A stretch of 13,470 bases of DNA from Alphaproteobacteria bacterium. GTDB lineage: Bacteria; Pseudomonadota; Alphaproteobacteria; RF32; CAG-239. Below, piece by piece: positions 1 through 6,137 of this stretch. Every line of letters begins with the position of its first letter. Position 1 is the stretch's first letter. Where the stretch lies: positions 1 to 13,470 of the forward strand of contig JAGDBT010000071.1 in the NCBI GenBank assembly GCA_017958895.1, written 5' to 3'. The position numbers were made by a program, and so were the translations under genes. The notes under the pieces are model-generated. The model ran no database searches and was not told the origin of the DNA. It saw only the letters and a program-made list of their open reading frames with translations.

Positions 1-521
1 TGTAAAAGTTCTTCAAAATTATCGGGGGTCAAACGATTTAAGACAAAAACCTGACAACGTGAAAGCAAAGCCGCATTGAGCTCAACAGAAGGATTTTCCG
101 TGGTTGCGCCCACCAAAATAACCGTGCCGTCTTCAACATAAGGCAAAAATCCGTCTTGCTGGGACTTGTTAAAGCGATGAATTTCATCTACAAAAAGTAA
201 TGTTCCTTTACCTTGTGAAGACCGGCGATCTTTGGCATATTGAAAAACTCTTTTCAAATCGGCAACACCCGAAAAAACGGCCGATATTTGTTCAAAATAA
301 AGATTGGTATATTCCGCAATCAAACGCGCAATCGTGGTTTTTCCGCATCCCGGAGGTCCCCATAATATAAAAGAGGTGATTTTGCCGGATTTTATCATTC
401 TTCCCAGCGGAGCGTTTTCGCCCACCAAATGATCTTGTCCGACAACTTCCTCCAATTTTGTCGGGCGCAATCTGTCGGCCAACGGCCTTTTAACATTTGC
501 AGAAAACAAGGTATCTTCCAT
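1..521 (-). CDS. rarA: RarA/MgsA-type replication-associated AAA+ ATPase, 3' end outside window
   Basis: RarA (MgsA/WRNIP1 family) is a clamp-loader-like AAA+ ATPase that acts at stalled replication forks. The 173 visible residues cover the N-terminal ATPase core. The Walker A GPPGCGKTT is at residues 55-63, the Walker B LLFVDEIHRF at 108-117, sensor 1 GATTENPS at 138-145, and an arginine-finger LLSRC at 152-156 with R155. The leading segment PLADRLRPTKLEEVVGQDHL is typical of the family. The ATG at 521 is the natural start because the family's N-terminus lies just before PLADR. The gene begins 10 bp after the pentapeptide-repeat gene ends, so it is probably the last gene of the same leftward transcript. 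The C-terminal tetramerisation region lies beyond position 1. RuvB and DnaX are less likely because VDEIHRFN and GATTENPS are RarA signatures. Confidence 0.95.
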   Translation of the reverse strand, partial: MEDTLFSANVKRPLADRLRPTKLEEVVGQDHLVGENAPLGRMIKSGKITSFILWGPPGCGKTTIARLIAEYTNLYFEQISAVFSGVADLKRVFQYAKDRRSSQGKGTLLFVDEIHRFNKSQQDGFLPYVEDGTVILVGATTENPSVELNAALLSRCQVFVLNRLTPDNFEELL

Positions 522-531
522 TTATTTTTCC

Positions 532-1623
532 TTACCGCCCGCGAGATTGCATCATCATCTTTGCTTGTTCTATTTTTTCTTTGATTTGTTCTTTGTTTTT
601 ATTGTCTTCAGAACGTTGTTCTTCTTTTCTTTGTTCTAAAACTTCTTTTTTGTATTCTTCTATGGATTTTCTCAATTCTTCGGTATTATCTTCTTTTGAT
701 ACGTTTTTATCGTCTTTTTTATTATCGGTTTTTTCGTCTTCGGGAGCATCTTTTTTAAAGCTGTTCACAATATCTTTACCCATTTTCAAAAGGTCTTTCA
801 TTGAAGTACCGCTTTTGGTTGTATCCCAGTCAAAACTTCCCCGGCTGTGAAAGAAAGCGGTAAAATCAATACCTTTCATTTTTTTCTTTTTCTTGCCTTT
901 TTTCGGAGCCAATATTTGTTTTAACTCTTCCGGTGTCGGCATATGACCGATAGCTTGTTCTATTTGCGCCGGTGAAATAACGCATTCGCTCAAATCAAGT
1001 TCATAAACATTAACTCCGAAGAAACTGCAACCGGTAAAATCTACGCCTTTCAAATTTACTTGGGTTAAATCAATGCGCGATAAATCCAATAATGTAAGAT
1101 TCAGTCTTCTTAAATTAAGTTTATAAGGATAATATAAAGCCAGATATTCAACCAGTTCCTGCAGTTCTTCAATAGTAATATTATCTAAGTCGGCATCAAT
1201 AAGTATGGCATCTTGCAAGTCAGCATCCTGCAAAGTAACGCCATGCATTCTTGCGCCGGTAAAATTGGTCCCTATAAGTTTAGCACCGGTAAAAATCGCT
1301 CCGTCAAGAATACAATTACTTAAATCCGCACCGCTTAAATCTACATTGGTAAAATCAACATTTTTCAGGTTTGCACCTTTTAAGTTTATTTCCTGCATGT
1401 TGCTGCCACTGAAATCGGCATTTTCAAAGTTTTCTCCGGCAAAATTTCCACCTTGCAGCATCTTTCCCGTAAATACTATTCTTTTACCTATTTTACCGTC
1501 TTCATATTTATTTATTTGTTTGGAAATTGCTTGCCAAGATTCATTTTGACGCAAAATATCTTCGGCTTTTTCTTTTACCGTTTTTTCTTTATTGAGAGGA
1601 TGTTTTTCAATATAACTGACCAT
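532..1623 (-). CDS. pentapeptide-repeat protein with lysine-rich segment and charged coiled-coil tail
   Basis: This 363-residue protein has no specific function I can name. Residues 1-48 are charged and helical. Residues 49-149 form about 20 consecutive A(D/N)LXX-type pentapeptide repeats (for example ANLKN, VDLSG, ADLSN, AKLIG, ADLQD), which should fold as a right-handed quadrilateral beta-helix. A predicted helix at 150-168 interrupts the coil, and about nine more repeats follow at 169-213. After a short ISPAQIEQAIG segment comes a poly-lysine stretch (KKGKKKKK, 241-248). Residues 295-358 are rich in Lys, Glu and Asp and are probably a coiled coil. No signal peptide or membrane segment is visible, so it is probably cytoplasmic. 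It lies 63 bp after the permease gene and 10 bp before rarA. Known pentapeptide proteins such as MfpA and Qnr mimic DNA and bind gyrase; whether that applies here is unknown. Confidence 0.85.
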   Translation of the reverse strand: MVSYIEKHPLNKEKTVKEKAEDILRQNESWQAISKQINKYEDGKIGKRIVFTGKMLQGGNFAGENFENADFSGSNMQEINLKGANLKNVDFTNVDLSGADLSNCILDGAIFTGAKLIGTNFTGARMHGVTLQDADLQDAILIDADLDNITIEELQELVEYLALYYPYKLNLRRLNLTLLDLSRIDLTQVNLKGVDFTGCSFFGVNVYELDLSECVISPAQIEQAIGHMPTPEELKQILAPKKGKKKKKMKGIDFTAFFHSRGSFDWDTTKSGTSMKDLLKMGKDIVNSFKKDAPEDEKTDNKKDDKNVSKEDNTEELRKSIEEYKKEVLEQRKEEQRSEDNKNKEQIKEKIEQAKMMMQSRGR

Positions 1624-1654
1624 TTGTTAATTCTCTGAAAACAAACATGGTGTT

Positions 1655-1683
1655 ATTCTAAAATATATTTTTTCAATTTACAA
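1655..1683 (-). promoter_or_regulatory. candidate sigma70 promoter for the pentapeptide-repeat gene
   Basis: On the minus strand TTGTAA (1683-1678) is followed by exactly 17 nt and then TAGAAT (1660-1655), a 5 of 6 match to the -10 consensus. Transcription would begin near 1648, about 25 nt before the ATG at 1623. It overlaps the end of the permease gene, so it would let the pentapeptide gene and rarA be transcribed apart from the coaE-dnaQ genes. The assignment is by eye in AT-rich DNA, where chance matches are frequent. Confidence 0.4.
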
Positions 1684-1686
1684 TTA

Positions 1687-2976
1687 TTATTTGTCTTTTT
1701 TTAAGCAGAACAAAATTATAAAAACGCTCGGTAAGCTCATAAAACCGGAGATTATGAAAAATATAACCCATCCGTAATTGGGAAAAGCTGTTTCCGCATA
1801 TTCATAAACCACTCCGCTGGTGGCCGAAAACAAATCACGAGAGAGACTCATAACCGAAGATAATAAGGCATATTGCGTCGCTGTATATAATTTGTTACAC
1901 AGTGAAGAAATATAAGCAACAAAAGCTGTTGTCGCCAACCCGGATGACAAATATTCCAAGGCAACTATAACCATAAATAACGGCATATTATGCCCGTAAT
2001 ACGCTTGCACGTAAAACAGCATTGTTGTTATACATTGTGTAAAACCGAACAATAACAAACTTTTACGCATGCCCAGTTTTAACACGACTATTCCGCCCAA
2101 TAAACCACCGATAATCGTCATTATTATGCTGTAAATTTTTGTTACAAAAGCTATTTCTTCTTTGGTGAAACCCATATCATCATAAAAAGGATTACTCATC
2201 GGTCCGAAATACGAATCACTTAATCGGTAGGTAAAAATAAAGGCTAAAATCCAAAACCACTTTTCATTTTTAAGAAAATTTTTAAAAGGATTTATAAGCG
2301 AATTATTAAAAAATTCTTTTATGTTTTTCGTGTCAAAATTTAATATTTTATATTCATATTTTACGGCTTCTTTAGAACAAATAATTGCCGCCATACCGAT
2401 TAAAATACCGAAAGACATTACAACATAAACGGCTGACCATGAAATTTTGGAAGCCAAATAAATAGCACCCGCTCCCGAAAAAATCAATCCTAATCTGTAA
2501 CCCAAAACAAAAATTGCCACACCCGAAGAAAGTTTCTCCGGTTCATCATTAAAAGATTCTACTCTGTAAGCATCTAATATAATATCCTGCGTTGCCGATA
2601 AAAAACTGGTAATAAAAGCAAAAACCGCTATTAAACCTAAATGCTGTTGCGGATTGACCGTTGACATTAAGAATATTGCCACACCCAAAAGAATCTGTGT
2701 TATTATTGCCCAAGACCGCCGTCTGCCCATTTTATATAAAAAAGGTATTTTAACATTATCGACGATAGGCGACCACAACCATTTCAAAGAATAAGGTATT
2801 TTAACCAAAGATATTGCACCTATTGATGCATAAGCAATTCCGTAATCTTTTAATAAAAAGCTCAATGTTCCGAAAACCAAAGGCAGCGGAAATCCGCTTG
2901 AAAAACCTAATAATAACATACTTATCATACGTTTATTAAAATAAATATCCGCTATATCTTTAAAGTATTTAATCAT
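1687..2976 (-). CDS. AmpG-like major facilitator permease
   Basis: This is a polytopic MFS transporter of the AmpG type. AmpG proteins import anhydro-muropeptides released during peptidoglycan turnover. Numbering from the chosen start, it shows GFSSGFPL (24-31), KWLWSPIVD (65-73), the loop GRRRSW (84-89) and TQDIILDAYRVE (129-140), all characteristic of AmpG and the related acetyl-CoA transporter-like group. Roughly twelve hydrophobic segments follow one another to the C-terminus. An upstream ATG at 3006 lacks a ribosome binding site. I prefer the ATG at 2976 (429 residues), which overlaps the dnaQ stop by 8 nt, has GGAAG upstream and suggests translational coupling. It is shorter than E. coli AmpG (about 490 residues). 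The substrate is inferred from family and not proven; several paralogues with other substrates exist in alphaproteobacteria. Confidence 0.8.
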   Translation of the reverse strand: MIKYFKDIADIYFNKRMISMLLLGFSSGFPLPLVFGTLSFLLKDYGIAYASIGAISLVKIPYSLKWLWSPIVDNVKIPFLYKMGRRRSWAIITQILLGVAIFLMSTVNPQQHLGLIAVFAFITSFLSATQDIILDAYRVESFNDEPEKLSSGVAIFVLGYRLGLIFSGAGAIYLASKISWSAVYVVMSFGILIGMAAIICSKEAVKYEYKILNFDTKNIKEFFNNSLINPFKNFLKNEKWFWILAFIFTYRLSDSYFGPMSNPFYDDMGFTKEEIAFVTKIYSIIMTIIGGLLGGIVVLKLGMRKSLLLFGFTQCITTMLFYVQAYYGHNMPLFMVIVALEYLSSGLATTAFVAYISSLCNKLYTATQYALLSSVMSLSRDLFSATSGVVYEYAETAFPNYGWVIFFIISGFMSLPSVFIILFCLKKDK

Positions 2977-3664
2977 TTTTTGTTTCGTCTTCCAACCAAA
3001 GAGCATTTTTCAGTTTTTTTTGCAAAAACATCTCATTTTCTGCCAGTTCTTCCGCCAATAAAGAAAAATGCCTTTCTTTTACCATAATATTTTCTGTTTT
3101 TATTTTATTTTTCTTATCGCTTTTTATATTTTCAAATTTTATTACCGGCTCGTCTCCGCCCAATAATTGCAGATAGACCTCTGCCAACAATTGAGCATCA
3201 AGCAAAGCTCCGTGATAAGTTCTGGCTGAATTATCTATATTAAATCTTTTACACAGCGCATCAAGATTATTTCTGGCTCCCGGAAATTCGTTTCTGGCAA
3301 TTGCCAAAGTATCAACAACTCTATCCCAATCATAAGTTTCAAAACCGGCTTTTTTGAGCTCATAATTTATAAAATTCATATCAAATTGAGCATTATGAGC
3401 CACAAAAATACCGTCATCTCCCACAAAATCTACCCATTTTTGAGCAATTTCAAAAAACTTAGGTTTATCGGCCAAAAATTCATTGGTTAAGCCGTGTACT
3501 TTAACCACTTCTTCCGGTACATCTCTTTCCGGATTTATATATTCATGAAAAAATTTTCCCGTCGGCAAATGATTTATAAGTTCTATTGCTCCTATTTCCA
3601 CCAGTCTGTCACCGGTTTCCGGATTTAACCCCGTTGTTTCCGTATCAAAACAAATTTCTCTCAT
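2969..3664 (-). CDS. dnaQ: DNA polymerase III epsilon subunit (3'-5' proofreading exonuclease)
   Basis: DnaQ removes misincorporated nucleotides during replication as part of the Pol III core with the alpha subunit. All DEDDh catalytic residues are visible: D7 and E9 in FDTETTGL, D95 in HNAQFDMNF, and H151 and D156 in HGALLDAQLL. VHGLTNEFL (57-64) and NNLDALCKRF are also family-typical. The exonuclease domain ends near residue 170. A Lys-rich linker then leads to a C-terminal segment ending in LKNALWLE that may contact the alpha subunit, as the epsilon tail does in other bacteria. At 231 residues it is of normal length. The ATG at 3664 shares its A with the TAA of coaE. coaE followed by dnaQ is a conserved alphaproteobacterial pair. 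An isolated DEDDh exonuclease is an unlikely alternative given that context. Confidence 0.95.
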   Translation of the reverse strand: MREICFDTETTGLNPETGDRLVEIGAIELINHLPTGKFFHEYINPERDVPEEVVKVHGLTNEFLADKPKFFEIAQKWVDFVGDDGIFVAHNAQFDMNFINYELKKAGFETYDWDRVVDTLAIARNEFPGARNNLDALCKRFNIDNSARTYHGALLDAQLLAEVYLQLLGGDEPVIKFENIKSDKKNKIKTENIMVKERHFSLLAEELAENEMFLQKKLKNALWLEDETKND

Positions 3665-4242
3665 TATAAAATCTCTTCTATAAATTTAATCAATTGAACT
3701 TTATTAATTCCATAAGAATAGCCGGTATTTATTACTATATCCGCTTTTTCTTTTTTTATTTTCTGGCTTTCCTGATTTTTTATAATATTTTCAAAATCAG
3801 TCTCAGACACGTTATCTCTTTTCATAACTCTTTGTTTTTGAATATTTTTATCTACATCAGCCACTATTATATAATCACAGTAAATATCCCAATTCATTTC
3901 AAAAAGCAACGCCACATCCAAAAACAAAATTTCATTTTTAATACTGTTTTTTCTTATTAATTGTTTTAATTTTTCTTTTAAGAGAGGATGTATTAAAGCT
4001 TCTAATTTTTTGAGTTCTTTTGTATCATCAAATACCAGATTTCTCAGTTTTCTGTTATTGAAAACATCTTTTTCAAATACGGCCGGAAAATTATCTTTTA
4101 TAATTTCCAAAAAACTCTATTTTTTATATAAATCACGAACCCAAATATCCGGATTATAAACACCAAAACCCAGCTTTCTGATTATATCAGCCAGATAAGT
4201 TTTGCCGCAACCTATAGATCCCGTAATTCCTATAATTTTCAT
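3664..4242 (-). pseudogene. coaE: dephospho-CoA kinase gene interrupted by an in-frame TAG
   Basis: CoaE phosphorylates dephospho-CoA in the last step of coenzyme A synthesis. Reading from the ATG at 4242, the frame gives MKIIGITGSIGCGKT, with the P-loop GSIGCGKT at residues 8-15, and continues to LYKK at codons 38-41. Codon 42 (4119-4117) is TAG. The same frame then continues with SFLEIIKDNFPAVF and the rest of a normal CoaE, including LEALIHPL, FLDVALLFE, the RVMKRDN lid segment and KADIVINTG, to TAA at 3664. There is no frameshift: both halves are in one frame, 192 codons in total, close to normal CoaE length. The downstream part could restart at TTG 4110, but that product would lack the P-loop and be inactive. 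The gene is normally essential. A real nonsense mutation, a base-call error, stop-codon suppression or a second coaE elsewhere are all possible. Confidence 0.85.
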
Positions 4243-4272
4243 TTAATATCAATATTCAAAAACTTAGCTTAT

Positions 4273-4304
4273 TTATACACAAACTCACAATTATCTGTGT
4301 ATAA
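4273..4304. promoter_or_regulatory. pair of inverted perfect DnaA boxes
   Basis: TTATACACA (4273-4281, plus) and TGTGTATAA (4296-4304, minus) both fit TTATNCACA exactly and are separated by 14 nt. With one extra base on each side (4272 and 4305) the arms form a 10-bp inverted repeat. The stem is nearly all A and T, so it is a poor terminator, and DnaA binding is the better reading. The pair lies 31-63 bp upstream of the coaE start and could also regulate the leftward operon. Confidence 0.55.
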
Positions 4305-4364
4305 AAAACCTCCTCTTGAAATTTTTAGCAAAATATATACATATTGTAAAAATCATAAAAACAG

Positions 4365-4382
4365 TTATTAACATGTTAATAA
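4365..4382. repeat. 18-bp perfect palindrome
   Basis: TTATTAACATGTTAATAA reads identically on both strands. Its core half-site ATTAACATG recurs in direct orientation at 4387-4395, exactly 20 bp (about two helical turns) from the copy at 4367-4375. This is the geometry expected of a dimeric DNA-binding protein site. It is not a CtrA site: the TTAA pairs here are spaced by 4 and 8 nt, not 7. Confidence 0.5.
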
Positions 4383-4396
4383 AAAAATTAACATGA

Positions 4397-4414
4397 TGTT
4401 TATAGTGTTTATAA
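4397..4414. repeat. tandem 9-bp DnaA-like repeats TGTTTATAR
   Basis: TGTTTATAG (4397-4405) is followed directly by TGTTTATAA (4406-4414). A further TGTTTATAA lies at 4470-4478. The complement TTATAAACA differs from the DnaA box TTATACACA at one position, so these could be low-affinity DnaA sites. Confidence 0.45.
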
Positions 4415-4483
4415 CTATCTTAAACATATGAAAAAATAAAATTTTATTTATAAATAAAAAGAATAAATTTGTTTATAAAAAAC

Positions 4484-4501
4484 AATAAACAGAATAAACA
4501 G
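4484..4501. repeat. perfect tandem 9-bp repeat AATAAACAG x2
   Basis: Two identical copies of AATAAACAG abut at 4484-4492 and 4493-4501. Their complement CTGTTTATT shares TGTTTAT with the repeats at 4397-4414 and 4470-4478, so the region carries five related 9-mers in both orientations. Iteron-like clustering fits an initiator-binding array, but AT-rich DNA also produces such repeats by chance. Confidence 0.45.
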
Positions 4502-4566
4502 GTATATATAATAACAATAATCTATTTTTAAATATATGTATTGTAAAAAATTTTGTGAAAAACTAT

Positions 4567-4595
4567 TTGACAAATGCAAGTGTTTTTAATATAAA
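4567..4595 (+). promoter_or_regulatory. strong sigma70-type promoter of rho
   Basis: A perfect TTGACA (4567-4572) is followed by 17 nt and TATAAA (4590-4595), a 5 of 6 match to the -10 consensus. Transcription should start near 4602, leaving a leader of about 53 nt before the rho ATG at 4655. A small AAATCA/TGATTT hairpin is possible in the leader. The ribosome binding site is probably AAAGG at 4645-4649. Confidence 0.75.
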
Positions 4596-4654
4596 GTCTC
4601 CATAAATCATTTTGATTTGTCCTATATTTAAATTTCAATCAAATAAAGGTTATC

Positions 4655-5908
4655 ATGCATTTAAAAGAACTTAAGGAGAAATCTCCGACTGAGTTATTGA
4701 CTCAGGCAGAGGATTTGGGAGTTGAAGACGCATCATCAATGCGTGTTCAGGATTTAATTTTTGCCATAATGAAAAAACTGGCCGAAGATGATAAAGTTAT
4801 CTGCGGTGATGGTGTTATTGAAGTTATGCAAGACGGTTTCGGTTTTTTACGTTCTTCAAAATCCAATTATCTGGCCAGTGCCGATGATATTTATGTTTCG
4901 CCGGCGCAGGTTAAAAAATACGGTTTAAGAACCGGTGATACGGTTGAAGGTGAAATTCGTGCACCGAAAGAAAATGAACGTTATTTTGCCTTAACTAAGG
5001 TTAATACCATCAATTTTGATGATCCTGAAAAATCCAAATTAAGAGTTAATTTTGATAATCTGACACCTTTATATCCGACAGAAAAACTTAATTTTGATAT
5101 TATTTGCGGTGATAAAGATTATACTACCAGAGTTATTGATTTAATTTCACCGCAGGGTAAAGGACAGCGAGGTTTGATTGTAGCGCCGCCACGTACCGGA
5201 AAAACAGTTATGTTGCAAAATATAGCTCACGCTATTTCCACAAATCATCCGGAAATATATTTAATGGTATTGCTTATTGATGAACGTCCGGAAGAAGTTA
5301 CCGATATGACTCGCTCCGTAAAAGGCGAAGTTATTTCTTCAACTTTTGATGAGCCGGCAACCCGCCATGTGCAAGTTGCAGAAATGTGCATAGAAAAAGC
5401 CAAACGTTTGGTGGAAAATAAAAAAGATGTGGTTATTTTACTTGATTCCATAACCCGTTTGGGAAGAGCTTATAATGCGGTTGTACCGTCTTCCGGTAAG
5501 GTGCTTACCGGCGGTGTGGATGCAAATGCTTTACAACGTCCGAAACGAATTTTAGGTGCGGCTCGTAATATTGAAGAAGGCGGTTCATTAACCATTATTG
5601 CCACGGCCTTGATAGATACGGGTTCCCGCATGGATGAAGTTATTTTTGAAGAGTTCAAAGGTACGGGTAATTCGGAAATTATATTGGATAGAAAATTAAC
5701 CGATAAACGTTTATTCCCGACCATTGATATCACACGTTCCGGTACCCGTAAGGAAGAATTGTTGGTAGATAAAGCCACTTTGACCAAAATGTGGGTTTTG
5801 CGTCGGGTATTGATGCAAATGGGAATGACCGACGGTATGGAATTTTTGCTCGATAAACTGAGAAATTCCAAAGATAACGAAGATTTCTTCCAAAATATGA
5901 ACTCATAA
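4655..5908 (+). CDS. rho: transcription termination factor Rho
   Basis: Rho is a hexameric RNA-dependent ATPase and helicase that binds C-rich nascent RNA and releases it from RNA polymerase. At 417 residues it is full length (E. coli Rho has 419). The N-terminal helical domain occupies residues 1-45. The primary RNA-binding cold-shock-like domain follows, with the RNP motif DGFGFLR at 60-66. The ATPase domain has Walker A APPRTGKT (177-184), DERPEEVTDM (209-218), Walker B VVILLD (259-264) and the RNA-contacting Q- and R-loop region from GGVDANALQRPKR to ARNIEEGG (286-310). The start at 4655 fits the family's N-terminus. It is divergent from coaE and has its own strong promoter. The E. coli Walker A Lys-Ala (PPKAGKT) is Arg-Thr here, which is common outside enterics. 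No intrinsic terminator directly follows; the next is after the RNA at 6077-6111. Confidence 0.98.
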   Translation: MHLKELKEKSPTELLTQAEDLGVEDASSMRVQDLIFAIMKKLAEDDKVICGDGVIEVMQDGFGFLRSSKSNYLASADDIYVSPAQVKKYGLRTGDTVEGEIRAPKENERYFALTKVNTINFDDPEKSKLRVNFDNLTPLYPTEKLNFDIICGDKDYTTRVIDLISPQGKGQRGLIVAPPRTGKTVMLQNIAHAISTNHPEIYLMVLLIDERPEEVTDMTRSVKGEVISSTFDEPATRHVQVAEMCIEKAKRLVENKKDVVILLDSITRLGRAYNAVVPSSGKVLTGGVDANALQRPKRILGAARNIEEGGSLTIIATALIDTGSRMDEVIFEEFKGTGNSEIILDRKLTDKRLFPTIDITRSGTRKEELLVDKATLTKMWVLRRVLMQMGMTDGMEFLLDKLRNSKDNEDFFQNMNS

Positions 5909-5922
5909 AATATATAAAATCC

Positions 5923-5950
5923 TTGCATTTTATATAAGGTTGTTTAATAT
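5923..5950 (+). promoter_or_regulatory. possible promoter for the structured RNA
   Basis: TTGCAT (5923-5928) and TAATAT (5945-5950) are 16 nt apart and lie just after the rho stop codon. Transcription would start near 5957, at the foot of the first hairpin. The matches are weak, so read-through from rho is an equal alternative. Confidence 0.3.
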
Positions 5951-5952
5951 TA

Positions 5953-6111
5953 ACTCTGCAGACGGGAGACTGTCTGCGGAGTATCACATCTCCTCTCAAA
6001 AAAATAATTCCTCTATGGAGGAGCCGGCTGAATATATTGAATAAGCCGGACTGATTTTGAGCAGTTGTGAACTCCTCCACCTTAAAGAGTTTTTAAGGTG
6101 GTTTTTGTTTT
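5953..6111 (+). ncRNA. unassigned structured RNA (small RNA or leader) ending in an intrinsic terminator
   Basis: Four elements stand out between rho and the HTH gene. Hairpin 1 pairs 5953-5963 with 5972-5982 (11 bp including one G-U) around the loop GGGAGACT. Hairpin 2 pairs CCGGCT (6024-6029) with AGCCGG (6044-6049). GGAGGAG (6017-6023) can pair either with CTCCTC at 5990-5995 or with CTCCTCC at 6072-6078, so two folds exclude each other. A strong terminator (6077-6101 plus T-run) closes the element. The GC content of the stems is well above the surrounding DNA. I do not recognise it: it lacks the signature sequences of SRP RNA, tmRNA, RNase P RNA and the common riboswitches I know. It could be a free small RNA of about 155 nt or an attenuator upstream of the HTH gene, whose start is 27 nt beyond the T-run. 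Confidence 0.55.
6077..6111 (+). terminator. intrinsic terminator of the structured RNA
   Basis: CCACCTTAAA (6077-6086) and TTTAAGGTGG (6092-6101) form a perfect 10-bp stem with a 5-nt loop GAGTT. A T-rich run, TTTTTGTTTT, follows at 6102-6111. Confidence 0.85.
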
Positions 6112-6137
6112 AATGAACAAAATAAAGGAGTTTTTAG

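Larger units (their letters stand above)
4243..4654. other. candidate chromosomal replication origin (AT-rich spacer between divergent coaE and rho)
   Basis: This 412-bp gene-free segment is strikingly AT-rich, especially 4380-4560. Two perfect TTATNCACA DnaA boxes lie in inverted orientation: TTATACACA at 4273-4281 and its complement TGTGTATAA at 4296-4304. One-mismatch 9-mers TGTTTATAA (complement TTATAAACA) occur at 4406-4414 and 4470-4478, with a near copy at 4397-4405, and TGTGAAAAA at 4554-4562 is another weak match. Tandem 9-mers and an 18-bp palindrome lie among them, and 4420-4470 could serve as an unwinding element. Alphaproteobacterial origins are often found between the hemE/rho side and the maf-aroE-coaE-dnaQ side (established, from memory), which is the context here. 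No coding sequence, tRNA or GANTC methylation site was seen. The rho promoter sits at its right end. Function is inferred, not shown. Confidence 0.5.

Noticed and set aside
4117..4119. TAG reassigned to a sense codon in this organism
   Set aside because: The dipeptidase gene at the right edge appears to end naturally in TAG (13370-13368), directly after its conserved C-terminal motif, and no other in-frame TAG was seen in conserved genes.
4272..4305. Inverted repeat read as an intrinsic terminator
   Set aside because: The 10-bp stem is nearly all A-T with a 14-nt loop and lies upstream of both divergent genes, where no transcript needs to end. Two DnaA boxes explain it better.
4376..4391. 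CtrA binding site (TTAA-N7-TTAA) in the origin-like spacer
   Set aside because: The TTAA pairs present are separated by 8 nt (4376-4379 and 4388-4391) or 4 nt, not 7.
6015..6044. Nine-codon leader peptide ORF (MEEPAEYIE) within the structured RNA
   Set aside because: It lacks a ribosome binding site and has no run of one regulatory amino acid, so there is no support for translation.
5470..6080. Leftward open frames across the 3' end of rho
   Set aside because: They mirror conserved rho codons and the structured RNA and show no family motif; they are antisense shadows.
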